A stretch of DNA of 64,000 nucleotides. Origin: Atrina japonica (lineage: Eukaryota > Mollusca > Bivalvia > Pterioida > Pinnidae). A program made the position numbers and the translations under genes. Shown here one piece after another: positions 12,101 to 22,625 of this stretch. The notes beneath the pieces are model-generated. The model searched no databases. It saw nothing but the letters and a program-made list of their open reading frames with translations, and had not been told where the DNA came from. Numbering within the stretch: position 1 is the stretch's first letter; every line of letters begins with the position of its first letter. The DNA lies in the NCBI GenBank assembly GCA_030159075.1, contig BROG01000080.1, forward strand, positions 310,001 through 374,000, read 5' to 3'.

Positions 12101-14183
12101 GTTTACAGTACTTTGATGTTAAGTTTAAAGTGAACTTGAAATTTCCAAAAGTCAGAATCTAAATTATGAGGACAAGATTCATCCCAGAATGGGTTTATTT
12201 TTTTCACACAGTAAAACTTGCCCACTTATTTAGTGAGCACAATGTCATAAAGCTTTCACAAATGTATTCGTTAGAGCATGTGAAGGGTATTGTCAATTTT
12301 TGGCCGATTTTTCCTGATTTTGATCAAACCTTTGAGCCAGTGATGAAAAAAATATATATAAATCCTGACTACTGTTGATGAAATAAGCACGTCAGACTGA
12401 GGCTCACTGTAAAAGCTCGTGGGACAACAGTTGCAGTTTAAAGATACAAGCTTAACATTTTCATGTTTGTTTGGGCAGAATGGGTTTAATTTTTTTCATC
12501 ACTTATATTTAAATGGTTTGAAATAGATAATATGCCTGCTGTTGATGAAATCAGTGCCCTGGACAACTCTTATGACATTTTCAGTGAGCATTAAGACGAC
12601 CTTGCTCCTCTTAAAGCGACCTATCAACTACTAAGTCTGTTGTATCTATCTGATCATCATATGTAATAAAAAATGAGTTGTATTTTTATTTCATTTAAAA
12701 TGGTATTAACTATTTATGTATCATTGTTCTATATTTGCAGTTTACCAATGCCAAAAATGGCCAATACAGATTTATCTCGTCTATTGAAGAGTGACGAAAT
12801 ACAAGCAGCTATACGTGCTCCTATGTAAGTTGGTCACATGTGTATCTAGTATTTCTGAAGAGAAAAAGATCCAACATTTCTTATTAATTGAAAATATTAA
12901 GATAAGCTGTAAATCCATAAGAAATAATACATTTCGGAGTATTTGTCTTGATTGATTTTAACAAATTTTCTATATTCTGAAAATGAAATATTGAATTCTT
13001 GAAATTGATAATCCAAATGTTTAATCATCTTTTATCGATAGGACTAAGTAATCGACTTTTATCAGTAGAACTAATGTTAAAATCTGAATTATTTTGAGTA
13101 GTGGAAAATGAACATGTACTTATATTTTCAGACGAGAAAATAAGAGAAGAATATTGAAAAAGAATCCTTTGAAAAATGATAGAATTATGACACGTTTGAA
13201 TCCATACTCTAAAGTTACGAAAAAAGCTGCAAAGGCAATTGAGAAAAATCAGAAGGCTGCAAGACTCCGTAAACTAAACGAGAAGCGTGGGGTAGGTTAT
13301 ATTGATTTATTTGTTAGCAAGTTGTTCCGTGATAGTAATTTGCAGAAGTTTATTTGTTGTTGATTTCTTTCTGACCAGTGCAAGAAAAATGCAGAATTAT
13401 AGGTTTTCTAGTTATGTTATATATAGTTTTATTTTGCCATGGACTAAAATGTCATTTCCTTGGGTATAAAAAAAAAAACAGTTTTAAGTATTCTGACTCA
13501 CTCTCCACAGAAATATGTCGGGTTGATCAAATCCATGAAAGGAGGGACATATTTCCATGGATGGATGGTCACAAACTAAATAACTAATAGTGTTCAACTT
13601 GTTAATTACCATAAGCATAATTTTGTGAAAATAAAATTTTGAACTTGCACAAGTACTTTTCTGGTATTCCGTCATTTACTGTTAAACTGGTGTACAGATG
13701 TGATCTTTTACTTTGGAATTACAAAGTTTGGCCTTAAGTTGGCTTTTTCAACTTTCTGGGTCAAGTTTGAACAACCCTGTACTAGTGACGAGTTACACAA
13801 ATTTATATGTGTTGTATTGCAAAATAGTAAAAAAAAAATTGTGCAGTGATGTTTCTACAGTAAACCATTTAAACTTTTTTATCATCAATTTCATTCAATA
13901 CGTTATTGTTAATTGCAAAAGTAATATTTTTGATATGTGTGGAGGGATATGAATCAAGCATGATGATTGCCTTTGGTCCGTGTTTCTGAGTTGACCTTGA
14001 TATCATTTTAGGCTAAGACTGACTTGATTCATGTTAACTAGAAGACTTAGTATAGTCATTTGAATAGTCTCTGTGTTGTATGTGTGCTAAATGTAGTATG
14101 ATTTTCTGTAGGTAAAACCAGCAGCAAAGCCTGCAGCAGCAAAGGGAGCTGTTAAAGGAAAGAAGGCCGCAGCCAAGAAGTAA
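6169..14183 (+). CDS. RPL4: 60S ribosomal protein L4 (uL4), 8 coding exons, first codon exon not seen
   Basis: Structural protein of the large ribosomal subunit; the long uL4 loop lines the peptide exit tunnel. Coding exons: 6169-6337, 7023-7268, 8080-8204, 9288-9417, 10523-10679, 12741-12824, 13132-13291, 14112-14183. All junctions are GT-AG and frame is kept throughout (1143 nt including stop, so about 381 residues if exon 1 supplies just Met). The first visible residues are [17 protein letters not shown], typical of the uL4 N terminus. Exon 3 carries the conserved loop [20 protein letters not shown] and [13 protein letters not shown]. Later exons have [41 protein letters not shown] and the lysine/alanine-rich tail ending KGKKAAAKK. 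Starting on a codon boundary at 6169 implies that exon 1 ends right after ATG. Introns 4, 5, 6 and 8 carry snoRNA-like genes, so the pre-mRNA also serves as a snoRNA host. Confidence 0.97.
6553..6643. mobile_element. Family A quasi-palindromic MITE-like repeat (copy 1 of 9)
   Basis: About 90 bp bounded by TTAACTCATCAATCCC and GGAGTGAATGAGTTA, with the shared core GGACTCTTCTGTAAATCAATGACTT and AGTCCAAATGTG. The ends are imperfect inverted repeats of about 19 bp. Other copies: 22626, 23641, 24786, 29971, 31887, 45375, 58031 and 60472. This copy lies in an RPL4 intron. Confidence 0.85.
6740..6935 (+). mobile_element. tRNA-derived SINE (family S), diverged
   Basis: The body matches the other S copies: AACATAAGCTGATTTTTGTG, AGAAAGTTTGCCAGTTTACA, GGAAGGCCGGTTGTCTCTTC, and a CACCA tail before AAACAACATTAAAAATG. 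The tRNA-like head is degraded in this copy. Confidence 0.75.
7517..7645 (+). mobile_element. tRNA-derived SINE (family S), truncated
   Basis: The head TCATGGTCGAGTGGTTACAG keeps an A-box-like sequence, followed by GCTTTAAACCATGAAG and the shared body GCTGATTTTGTGAGAAAGTT. The 3' part is missing. It lies in RPL4 intron 3. Confidence 0.75.
7804..8000 (+). mobile_element. tRNA-derived SINE (family S), near full length
   Basis: Head GGGGCCTCCATGGC, B-box-like AAGTTCGAGCCCCACTGGAA, then CCTAAGCTGACTTTTGTGAG and the end GGCGTAAAACAAATTCAAAA. It lies in RPL4 intron 3, sense orientation. Confidence 0.85.
8345..8427 (+). ncRNA. SNORD18: Box C/D snoRNA U18, copy 1 (RPL4 intron 4)
   Basis: C box ATGATGA (8354-8360), guide TTTGGTCCGTGTTT, D'-like TTGA (8381-8384), D box CTGA (8417-8420). 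A perfect 7-bp terminal stem TAAAGAG / CTCTTTA closes it. The guide is the U18 antisense element, complementary to the 28S rRNA sequence GAAACACGGACCAA, where U18 directs 2'-O-methylation. U18 copies also sit in RPL4 introns in vertebrates. The D' box has U for C, unlike copies 2 and 3. Confidence 0.92.
9463..9530 (+). ncRNA. SNORD18: Box C/D snoRNA U18, copy 2 (RPL4 intron 5)
   Basis: C box ATGATGA (9467-9473), guide TTTGGTCCGTGTTT followed by a canonical D' CTGA (9494-9497). The D box is either CTGA at 9524-9527, with a short GAG/CTC terminal stem, or CTGA at 9511-9514; the first gives a length closer to copies 1 and 3. The weak terminal stem makes this the least certain of the three for expression. 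Confidence 0.82.
9823..10420 (+). repeat. Degenerate interspersed repeat (GCTCACCGG... type)
   Basis: Begins TTTTAGCTCACCGGATGAAA and contains repeated phrases TTTCATTTGGTACC, GACCTTGGACTTTGACC and TTTTAAACCATGAGGGATA. Related fragments lie at 11505-11775 and 14500-14770. It resembles mollusc repeats that start with GCTCACC and end in GAGC; it has no coding capacity. Confidence 0.6.
10703..10948. mobile_element. Foldback element of about 245 bp in RPL4 intron 6
   Basis: The left end contains TAACATAACCTAGCGGGGTG GAGT and the right end ACTCCACCCCACCAAGTTAT GTG, an imperfect inverted repeat of about 24 bp. No coding content. It looks like a non-autonomous DNA transposon. Confidence 0.65.
11007..11092. 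mobile_element. Family B MITE-like repeat (copy 1 of 3)
   Basis: About 86 bp with CTGTCAACCCCACAGACC, AATAGACTGGTCTAATAC and the end GTTGAAAGGGTTAA. Other copies are at 31030-31128 and 58121-58208. Confidence 0.65.
11201..11273 (+). ncRNA. Box C/D snoRNA, unidentified, copy A (RPL4 intron 6)
   Basis: All four boxes are present: C GTGATGA (11208-11214), D' CTGA (11232-11235), C' TTGATGA (11242-11248), D CTGA (11264-11267). They are closed by a perfect 6-bp terminal stem TGAGCC / GGCTCA. The D-box guide is ATAAGCACGTCAGA. Nearly the same RNA recurs at 12333-12406 with an identical D guide but a changed D' guide. It does not look like U18, or like vertebrate U16 as I remember it. The core GCACGUCAG is complementary to CUGACGUGC, which I believe occurs in 28S rRNA; this was not checked. 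Confidence 0.8.
11505..11775 (+). repeat. Fragment of the GCTCACCGG-type repeat
   Basis: Shares TTTTTGCTATCTCTCA, GCTTTCATTTGGTACC, AGGGGATAGGGTATTGATG and GGAACATTTGCTAAAATG with 9823-10420. Non-coding; it separates the two copies of the unnamed snoRNA. Confidence 0.55.
12333..12406 (+). ncRNA. Box C/D snoRNA, unidentified, copy B (RPL4 intron 6)
   Basis: C box GTGATGA (12340-12346), D' CTGA (12365-12368), C' TTGATGA, D CTGA (12397-12400), terminal stem TGAGCC (12333-12338) / GGCTCA (12401-12406). The region from C' through D and the 3' stem is identical to copy A, whereas the bases before D' differ (AAATC against AAACG). That suggests selection on the D-box guide. The acceptor of exon 7 is 334 nt downstream of the snoRNA. 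Confidence 0.8.
13951..14030 (+). ncRNA. SNORD18: Box C/D snoRNA U18, copy 3 (RPL4 intron 8)
   Basis: The best of the three: C box ATGATGA (13960-13966), guide CTTTGGTCCGTGTTT, D' CTGA (13986-13989), D CTGA (14019-14022). The 8-bp terminal stem GAATCAAG / CTTGATTC is perfect. The 3' end lies about 81 nt before the exon-9 acceptor, close to the spacing usual for intronic C/D snoRNAs. Confidence 0.95.
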
Positions 14184-14460
14184 ATACAGACTGACTGCAG
14201 TGGAGAACTTATCTAGATAAATGAAGATGTGATAATCCAACTTGACATATTTTTAGTTCAAGTAATTTCATGAGCTTTATAATTTGATGTAAAAATGCAG
14301 ATTTAGACCATTCAAGTACAGTACATGAAAGTGAATCAACTGGATCCATCTGGAGTAGCTGGAAGCATAATTTGTTTTTGTAACTTGCGACGGTAATGGT
14401 GCTTGATATGTTCTCCTTGTCTCTCTGAATTAAAACATCTGGAACTCAAAAGAAAGTTGT
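14184..14460 (+). other. RPL4: RPL4 3' UTR with poly(A) signal
   Basis: Follows the TAA stop. An ATTAAA hexamer at 14429-14434 is the likely poly(A) signal, with cleavage expected 10 to 30 nt later, before the GT-rich stretch at about 14455. Confidence 0.6.
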
Positions 14461-14499
14461 TATTTTTATCGTGTAATAATAGCCAATTATGGGTTTGCT

Positions 14500-14770
14500 G
14501 TGAGGGCTATCCTGTTAGTAGTAAGGCTTCTGGACAGGGCTTATGATCTTTCACATATAGATTGCTGTATGACCTGAGTTTTCATTTGGTACCTTGACAT
14601 TGTACATTGGCCTAGTGACCTTAACTTTTGACCTAATTTTCAAAAACTTTAACTTTGGCTATGTCTTTTAAACCATGTTTGATATGGCTTTGATATTTCA
14701 CATAGATTCCATATGACCAGAGCTTTCACTTGACCCACTTTTCAAAAATTAAAGAGTTTCTTAACATTTG
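14500..14770 (+). repeat. Fragment of the GCTCACCGG-type repeat
   Basis: Contains TTTCATTTGGTACCTTGAC, GTGACCTTAACTTTTGACC and GGCTATGTCTTTTAAACCATG, matching 9823-10420. Non-coding. Confidence 0.55.
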
Positions 14771-15678
14771 CTGGACCCTGCTAGGTTTATGGTGTTTTTT
14801 TTCAGTGAAGTTTGGGCATCCAGTATAAATATGGTAGGTCAAAGTCAATATTGGCTGAAGTATCTTGGAAGCATAGGAGATTAAAACTCTATAAAATAAA
14901 ATTGGTATATACATGTGACCGTATCATTCTGACAAATTGTTGAGGGGCATATTAATTTACCCCAGTCTGTCGGATCATCCGTACAGATATAGATGTATGG
15001 TTTGTCCTACTATCTCCTTTTATAGTTTTAGAGCTACAGCTTATATATTTTGTAGGATGTTTATTACATATAAAAGAGGTGTGCATGTCCACAGGATTTT
15101 GATTTTCAAAATGCCATTTGTACTTGGTCATTTTTTTGTACTAAAGTCAGAAAAGGGGGGGGTGTTAGATATTCAAATGGTGTATAAAGTGAGTTTTGAG
15201 GCATTTTAAAATTGAGAAAAGTGAAAGTTGCTCAAAATCGGTAAGACTTGCATCCCTTCTTTGACGACATCTGTTACTAAATGACGGTCACTCGCCGAGT
15301 AGATCTATATATAATATTAAACAAAGTATGGTTTCCTTTGCTGTCTTAATTTCTTTAACGCAATATATAGATATTCCCGTTAATTTTCAACAGATACTCA
15401 AAGACAAAGGTACATGTGTAGATAGATGTCATTAGACGTGATGGGTTTAATCTATAAAATTCTACCATAATGCCTGTTATAATTATGTGCCAAACATTAA
15501 CGCTGACATAGATACTGTACTGTTGGCCTTTAGATTTAGCAGACCATTGGATCTACTGTGATATGTGAATAAAAGGTATACTTCTGTTTTTATATGATAT
15601 GCTTGGATGATTCCAGCAATTTTTAAATATTGCTTTATTTCCCGAATTGTGACTTAAAAATGTCTTCGCATTTTCAGT
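14771..15678. other. Intergenic sequence, nothing recognised
   Basis: Short open frames only; no splice-bounded exon or repeat structure was identified. Confidence 0.4.
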
Positions 15679-17200
15679 TCACCTGGCCCAAAGGGCCAAG
15701 TGAGCTATTGCTATAGCCAAGGGTCCAGCGTCCATCTGTTAACTTTTGCATTTAAACATCATCATTTCGAGAGCAAGTGGGCCAGTTTTAACCAAACATG
15801 GCATATAGCATCCCCATTTGAAGCCGCATAAAGTTTGCGATTGAAAAAGATATAGGACCAATAGGGGCCCGAAAAAGATCGAAACTTGATACATATTTAA
15901 AAATCTTCTCACGATCCAATGATCAGATGAGTTTCAAATTTTGTATGCATGATTGTTTAGTCAATATCTACAACGTTTGCGAATGGAAATGAAATCTGTC
16001 CATAAACAAGCCCCTAGGGGGTGCTTCAGTAACACACGGTATATTTGTATAAGAAATTGTTTAATAACTCAAAACTTTTCAACTTTTTGTATACAAAGAT
16101 ATATGAGAAAGTTGTTAGGCTATCTGAGGATCATTTTGACAAAATTTCAAGATTAAAGGTGAAGGTCACAGGCACTTAGTAAACGGAATATGTTTTTTTT
16201 GGTAAAATTTTTGACTACTTCTCCAGAACCATTGGAGCAATTTGAACCAAACTTGACAGGAAGTATAACCATGTAAAGTCGCATTAAGTTTGCGGATAAA
16301 AAGGGGCTAGGATCAAACATGGCTGCTATGGCTAAATAGAGAGCAAATAAGTCGGCAGATATTTTTGATTTAATACATGTATCTCCAAAATAATTAAAGC
16401 CAGAGAAAAAAACGTTACCTTCAAATGAGCAGCTTGCAAAAATCTACAAATATTTCATTTTGGTGGAAATTGTAGGGTCGACCCTCATGTGAGTTATTTC
16501 CCCTTTTTGTGAATTTTTCATGGTTTTGGATGTTTTTTTTTTTACATTATCTTGAAAAGTATAATAGAATAAAAGTGATTGAAGCAAAAATGTTCAGCAT
16601 GCAAAGATCTACAAAAAGTCAATAGAGCCGAAATTGTCAGGTTGTCCCTTATGGGAGTTATTTCCCCATTTAAGTGGATTTTTCATGTTTTTGAATGTTT
16701 TTTTACATTATCTTGAAAAGAACAATAGAGAGAAAGCGAAAGAAGCAAAAATGTTCAACACGCAAAGATCTACAAAAAAGTCAATAGGGCAGAACTCTTA
16801 TGGGAGTTATTTCTGCTTTAAGTGGATTTTTCATGTTTTTGACAGCTTTGTCCTATTGCCTTGAAAAGTATAATACATAGAGCGAAAGAGAAAGAAGCAA
16901 AAATGTTCAATATGCAAAGATTTACGAAAAAGTAACAGGAATTAAATTGTCAGTTAACCCTTGTGACGGTGATCCTTGTGAAAGTTAGTTCCCCTTTTAA
17001 ATGGATTTCGCATGTTTTCTACTGTTGCAAATTATCTTGAAAGATCTATAAAAATATCGGCAAGGCAAGTCTACCCTTATGCAAGTTAATTCTCCATTTC
17101 AATGAATTTTTCAAGCTTTTGGTTGCTTTTCAGTATATTGTCTGTAAAATACATTTCACCCAGGTGATTATTAAGGGCCCCAATGAGCCTACTGTTTTTC
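15679..17200 (+). repeat. Bivalve-type repeat block with internal 150-170 bp tandem units
   Basis: Starts TTCACCTGGCCCAAAGGGCC AAGTGAGC and ends with CAGGTGATTATTAAGGGCCC C. Inside it has phrases such as CAATTTGAACCAAACTTGAC. From about 16400 to 17100 there are four diverged tandem copies of a unit containing GAAGCAAAAATGTTCAACA, GCAAAGATCTACAAAAAGTC and GGGAGTTATTTCCCC. The apparent 76-residue frame at 16634 is part of these units and is not called a gene. Repeats of this type are, to my knowledge, abundant in bivalve genomes. Confidence 0.75.
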
Positions 17201-18650
17201 ATGTTTATCAGCCATTTGATCTTTTACACATTTTTTTTATGTTTTCTGCAGTGTTGACCAATTTTGAAAGGTGAGTCTCTTGTTTAAAAACTTATTTGGA
17301 GGGGCGTCAGATATTGCTATGAATGATTATTATATCCCTCCCTTGTAAATGTTCTTGGTCTATTATCATATATGTCTAATTGCTTATACACCCTGTAAAA
17401 AAAAATTCCCTCATAATCAGGATGGGGGTTGATGAATTCTATAGTTAGAGCAGTACGTAGTAAAATCGGCACCTAGTCATTTCGCCGAATTGGCACCAAG
17501 ATTTGGAACTTGAATATTTCAATAAACACATTACTTTTGAAAAGCCGGTTGAAATAAATCTTAGCTGGTGCTGATATGAACATTTTAAAATTGGGAAATA
17601 AGTGCTAAAATAAATAGTACGAAGTGCCAAAATGATTTTTCCAAGTGTCAATCTAACCACACTGAGTGCCGAATTGAACATTTTCGAAGTCCTGAAATTA
17701 TTCAGTGCCGATTCGAATTGCACCCAGGTTAATAAGATACTCGTCACGACGTAAGAGGTGCTCATATCCGAGACTGGAATATAAATTTTGTATTTCAATA
17801 TAACAGAAGAACGGGGTAAACAGGTGCTTAGATTTGCCTCTAATCAATTTACCGGTAGGTTGTGTTATTTTACAATCTTTTATACTTTTTGACATGCTTA
17901 ATAAAATATCTTGACCCGATATGGTCATGACTAATCATGTATCAGGAGTAGGGGCCTTGATCGTCCTTGCCATGCGGGTCCAAATATACCAAACTCGAAA
18001 CTCTCTGTTGGATTCTCTTTCCGAATCGCTGTTCTATCGCTGAACGCCAAGTTACTGGCTCTGGCTCAAACATATACTGTCAGATTATAGGATTCGAGTG
18101 AAGCCGCACATGTCGAAAGTGTGCGTTCTAGGTCTTCTATGTCCCTGTCTTAAGTCAATTTTTGTGGGAATCGGTGAAATCTCATATAGGCTTATTGCTA
18201 TGATTTCTTTTTATGTAGTCAGTGACGTCATCACAAGGGAGAGGTAATCAGGTTACTACAATTCTTAATGCACATTTCCTACCTCAAAAATATCACATCA
18301 GGGAGAGGTTTGAAGTAGTAATACTTTGCTATTGTAATTTTTTTAAATGTATACAATCAAATTATAAAAGAAAAAGTATATGTTAATTTTTGCCACACTT
18401 CACCTTTAATGTCCCTTATGCAATAACTTAATTTCTTATGGTCACGTGGGGGCATCATTTTGTCTTGGAGACAGCACAACAATTTCAAGTTGCACTTCCA
18501 ACATCATCGTTTGTCAAATCTAAAGTACATGGAACTGTACTCCTGCATATGGCAGAACACAGTGGAGGCATTGTCCATATCTAGTTATTATATATAACCC
18601 ATAATAAAAATGATAGAGACATGTATACCGTGTTCAACCCATTGAATGCA
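17201..18650. other. Intergenic sequence, nothing recognised
   Basis: The longest frames (minus strand near 17445-17928) lack splice context and overlap each other in different frames. No exon is supported. Confidence 0.4.
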
Positions 18651-18654
18651 ATAT

Positions 18655-19012
18655 TGCTAAACTGCACAATATATAGCTAAACTGTGCACAGAATAACTAG
18701 CGTGCACACAATATAATAAATGTTAAACTGTGTGCACAATATATTTTTTAAACTGTACACAATATGGTTTAACTGCGCAGAATATAACTAAAATGTGTAC
18801 ACTGTATAAACTGTGTGCACAATATTTTCAAACTGTGCACACAATATAACTAAACTGTGCAAAGTATAATTAAACTATGCGCACAATATAACGAAACTGT
18901 GCACACAATAGTATTTGTTAAACTGTGCACACTAAAACTAAACTGTGAGCACAATATAGTATTTGTTAAACTGTGTGCACAATACAACTAAACTCTGTGC
19001 ACAATATAATAA
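18655..19012. repeat. Irregular tandem repeat of an AAACTGTGCACAATATA motif
   Basis: About 12 to 14 units of roughly 22-35 bp, each with a variant of AAACTGTGCACAATATAACT, often with the palindrome GTGCAC. Unit length varies with insertion of AATAAATGTT or GTATTTGTT. Confidence 0.85.
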
Positions 19013-19620
19013 AGAATATACTGTATTATATGTCACTAAAGCCTGAAAGGGGTGTCATAGTTGTAGTTATTACCATCACCTATCAACATATTCTGTTGCT
19101 GGGGGGCTACAACTAACTAAAAAATATTATCAATTGTATGTGAAAAAGGGGGAGGGGCACGTATAGGGACAACAGGCACTTAATGAGTCTAATACAGTAT
19201 ATACTAGATTTTATTTTATTAACAAAGTTTCACCTCCTTTACTCAGAAGAGCATAATGCTGATAAATGATTTTGAAGGATTTTGTCCCTTGAAAGTGGGC
19301 TACATGTGTATGTAGGATTACTAGTAACTGCGACAAAGTATTGAGCACTACATACATGAACAAAGATTTATAAACACGAACAATAATATATACAATGGCA
19401 CCCGTCTTTCTTTTAAGACCACATTCTGAAAATAATCCTTTGAATAAAACCTCTACGACTGACCACATTTAGGTGGCAGATGGGGTGGTTTCTCAAGACA
19501 AGTTCTACGGTATTTGAGTTCACAGACAAATCCCTTTGCAAGTTTACATGAAAGTTAATCTCTTGCTATATGGAAGTAATTTATGGTAATAAAATTTGAT
19601 ATAATGTACATGTATATTCA
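19013..19620. other. Intergenic sequence with a family C fragment
   Basis: No gene seen. The part at about 19440-19512 (ACCTCTACGACTGACCAC, GGTGGCAGATGGGGTGG, CTCAAGACAAGTTCTACGG) resembles the right end of the TA-flanked MITE family C. Confidence 0.4.
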
Positions 19621-19624
19621 CTTG

Positions 19625-19745
19625 GTAGAGTAGTTAGGGCACTACAATTTTAACTTCTTGTCTATGTGATTCAAGCTCCACTGGAACCTAAGGTGATTTT
19701 GTAGGAAAAATTCCCAGTCTACATGCAGAAGGATAGTGTTCACTT
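19625..19745 (+). mobile_element. tRNA-derived SINE (family S), partial
   Basis: A-box-like TTGGTAGAGTAGTTAGGGCA, B-box-like TGATTCAAGCTCCACTGGAA, then CCTAAGGTGATTTTGTAGG and AGTCTACATGCAGAAGGATAG. Confidence 0.7.
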
Positions 19746-19754
19746 CTAACATAC

Positions 19755-19975
19755 TGTACACTTGAAATTTTTTTGCTCTCATTTAATTTTTGCCCTTAGA
19801 TGAGAGGGCAAATTTAAAATGAGGGCAAAATTTTCAAGCAAAATAAGTGAAGCAATGAAATTCAGCCATTCTTGAGACTATGGTGATTTAGAACGAATTT
19901 AAGACGGGTTGAATTTGTTTTCTTTCATAGAAGGACAAAAATTATCAGGAGTATTCAATATATTGTATAGTGTTT
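19755..19975. mobile_element. Family D MITE-like repeat (GAAAATTTTC type)
   Basis: Contains TTTTTGCCCTTAGATGAG, GGGCAAATTTAAAATGAGGG and GAATTTAAGACGGG. Related copies lie at 45510-45716 and 46420-46600. Outer ends are approximate. Confidence 0.55.
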
Positions 19976-22625
19976 ATTGAATTTGGTTACGTCAAAGCCT
20001 GAACAATCACAGACCTCATATGACAACAGAACAACAAACAGGCTTCCATAAGTACCAATTTTTTAATTAATGGAATGTAACTAAAGCATAATCTCATTGC
20101 AACAAAAAGAAATTAAATTAAAAAATAAAGGTGTGACAATATAAATGATTATATGTAAGTCAATACATAAAGTTAGTGAATGGTTACATTAGAAACCCAA
20201 TCCCAATTTTATATATTCGTTACCATAGATACATATAATTCAAATCAATTTTAATACATAACATAACCACACAATGGCAAGGAAAAAGCTCAGAAAAGAT
20301 GTGTATGATGCAAGTCATTTACGAGAAAAAAGATTGTATAAACAGTATTTAAGTGACATCTCAAGAAATTTAATATCAATCTGATGCACAACACTTGAAC
20401 ATGGCAACTATAATGATGTCATTTGAAAATGTAGAATTACAAACAAGACATTGTCATATGGCAAGAAAAAAAACCCACAAATACAATAACATTAATATCT
20501 GCTTTTTTTACAAAAAAAAAACAAAAACAAATAAATCTCTGAAAATCTTTAACAATTTGACAATAATGTGATTAAATGTAGAGAAAATTGTAACCCAACG
20601 CAAGCCACTTAATTAACATATGAAAATTTCGATTCTATGCCTCATTTTAAAGGTGGTTTTGATGTTATTAACATATCCGTGTTATCATGTTATTCCTCTT
20701 TTGTGGTCAAAAGAATTGGTAGAGGCATCCTGAACATACTAAAATATTATTTTATATATCAAAAATTGAATAAATTGATGGCAAGTAAATTTATGCCAGT
20801 TTTTTTTTTTCCTAAGTTAAATTCAAAATGTGCTGCAATTGCACTTTTCAACCAGAACTAAGCCATTCATGAAAATTTTAAAGTCTCGTAACCTTCACAA
20901 AAATAGTCTAATCTGAACCTAACTGGGATCTTTTTTTATTGATATATAAAGTTAGATACCAAATCTAAAGAAACTTATGGTCAGACTGACCAAAGATAAT
21001 CTGCTCGCCCCCTAAAAACCCAAATAAACAAAATATAACTAGCCTACCTACTAGTGCTAGGAACTTAGCCTCATATCCATACCTGACACATATCTGTATC
21101 AATAACATGCAAGACAAAATGTATGATGAATCGCCTCTCGTAAACATGAAGTTTGAATTCATTGTGAAAACCAGCCATACCATCAAATTGTCAGTAAATA
21201 AATTTATAATTATGAAGAGTTGATCACATATACAAATAGAAATACAAATTTAGGATATTTTGATTGTATATTTCAGCTTAGAAAAAAATCACAGCTTGTA
21301 AGTGAAAAAGGCAGATGAGGGCCTTGTTGTGCACCCAAATCCCCATCTTTAATACCCCACAGATGCTACCTACCTAGTGTAATTAAAACCACATCTCTTA
21401 TTAATCCTGTTTACTGATAGGCTATATATTTGCCATATAAATGATAAATCAGAAAACAGGACCAGTACCAGTGAGAGATGTTTTTTTTTTTTAATTAGAT
21501 TGCTACCTACAAAAGTTGAAGATAATTGTCATACAGATATTGGAGGAAATGGAAATGTTTATTACAACGGAGAGTGTGTGTCCAGTGTATCGTGGGTCCC
21601 ATTGTATTGCATTATTTTTATATTCGAAAACCCTTGTCTATTACACCATCAATTTGGAGGATTATTATTAGCAGCCTATCACTGCAGTTTTTCAAAAGAC
21701 ATCTCTCTGTGAAACAGAAAATATTGCATAACTCTTATTAGTAAATCACCTGATTTCTCTAGATCATTAAGTACTGCAATACAATGGACTGCCAGTATTC
21801 AAAGAATTTGAAGAGATAACATCACCTGTGTAACTAAGGTTACTTCAAATTATACAAAATAGGCTATATACATTTCATAGATATTGTATCAAATTACAAC
21901 TGGTAATATACACCTGCAAATGTCTTGGGGGCGAAAGTGTTAAAAAAGAAATTCCAAGTTCTAAAATTTTAGTCTTCCATGTAAATGGAAAATAACATTA
22001 GTTGACAAAAAAAAAATTAACATATTAATGGTTAGTTTAATTACGGTAGTTTACAAATAAATGAAATGGTGTTATTTATGAAGTGGGCACATTCATATCA
22101 TTTCAAATCCCCACTCGATAACTTTGATCTTAAAAATAAGATTTACACTTCAATACCATAAAAAAAAAAATGAAAATGCATATATGCCTATAGCAAATTT
22201 GACAGTTGTATTTAACAAAAATTGTGAATTAGGCTACTTCTGTAGTTCTGTGTAACATATGAAATGTTACCTGTCCATAAATAAGTCATGAAACTGCAAG
22301 GATATTTTAACACAAAAGACAATAACATTATCACTACTTGGATGAAATCTTTGGCAAAAAGCCACATATATATTTTGACTACACAGATTGTTTATATATA
22401 TCAAGCCTTAATAAAGTGGATTTCTTGGTATTAAACTGAGTAGATAAGAACTTAAAAAGCTGTAAAAAACCGACAACAACATCAAATGTAAACAATAAAC
22501 AAAACATTAACAAATAAAGTTCCCTAAAGGATCATTTCATAAATTCAAAATTTCAGGGTTTACTACCAGAACAGGTCCTTGTCATGCACATATGCTCTTA
22601 ACAATTTTGTAGATACATTTCTCTC

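Noticed and set aside
13501..13587. Possible extra RPL4 exon after a CTCCACAG acceptor
   Set aside because: Joining exon 8 directly to 14112 keeps frame and gives a normal Lys/Ala tail; this segment has no homology to L4 and has in-frame stops.
16634..16864. 76-residue frame as a gene
   Set aside because: It falls inside tandem 150-170 bp units of a dispersed repeat.
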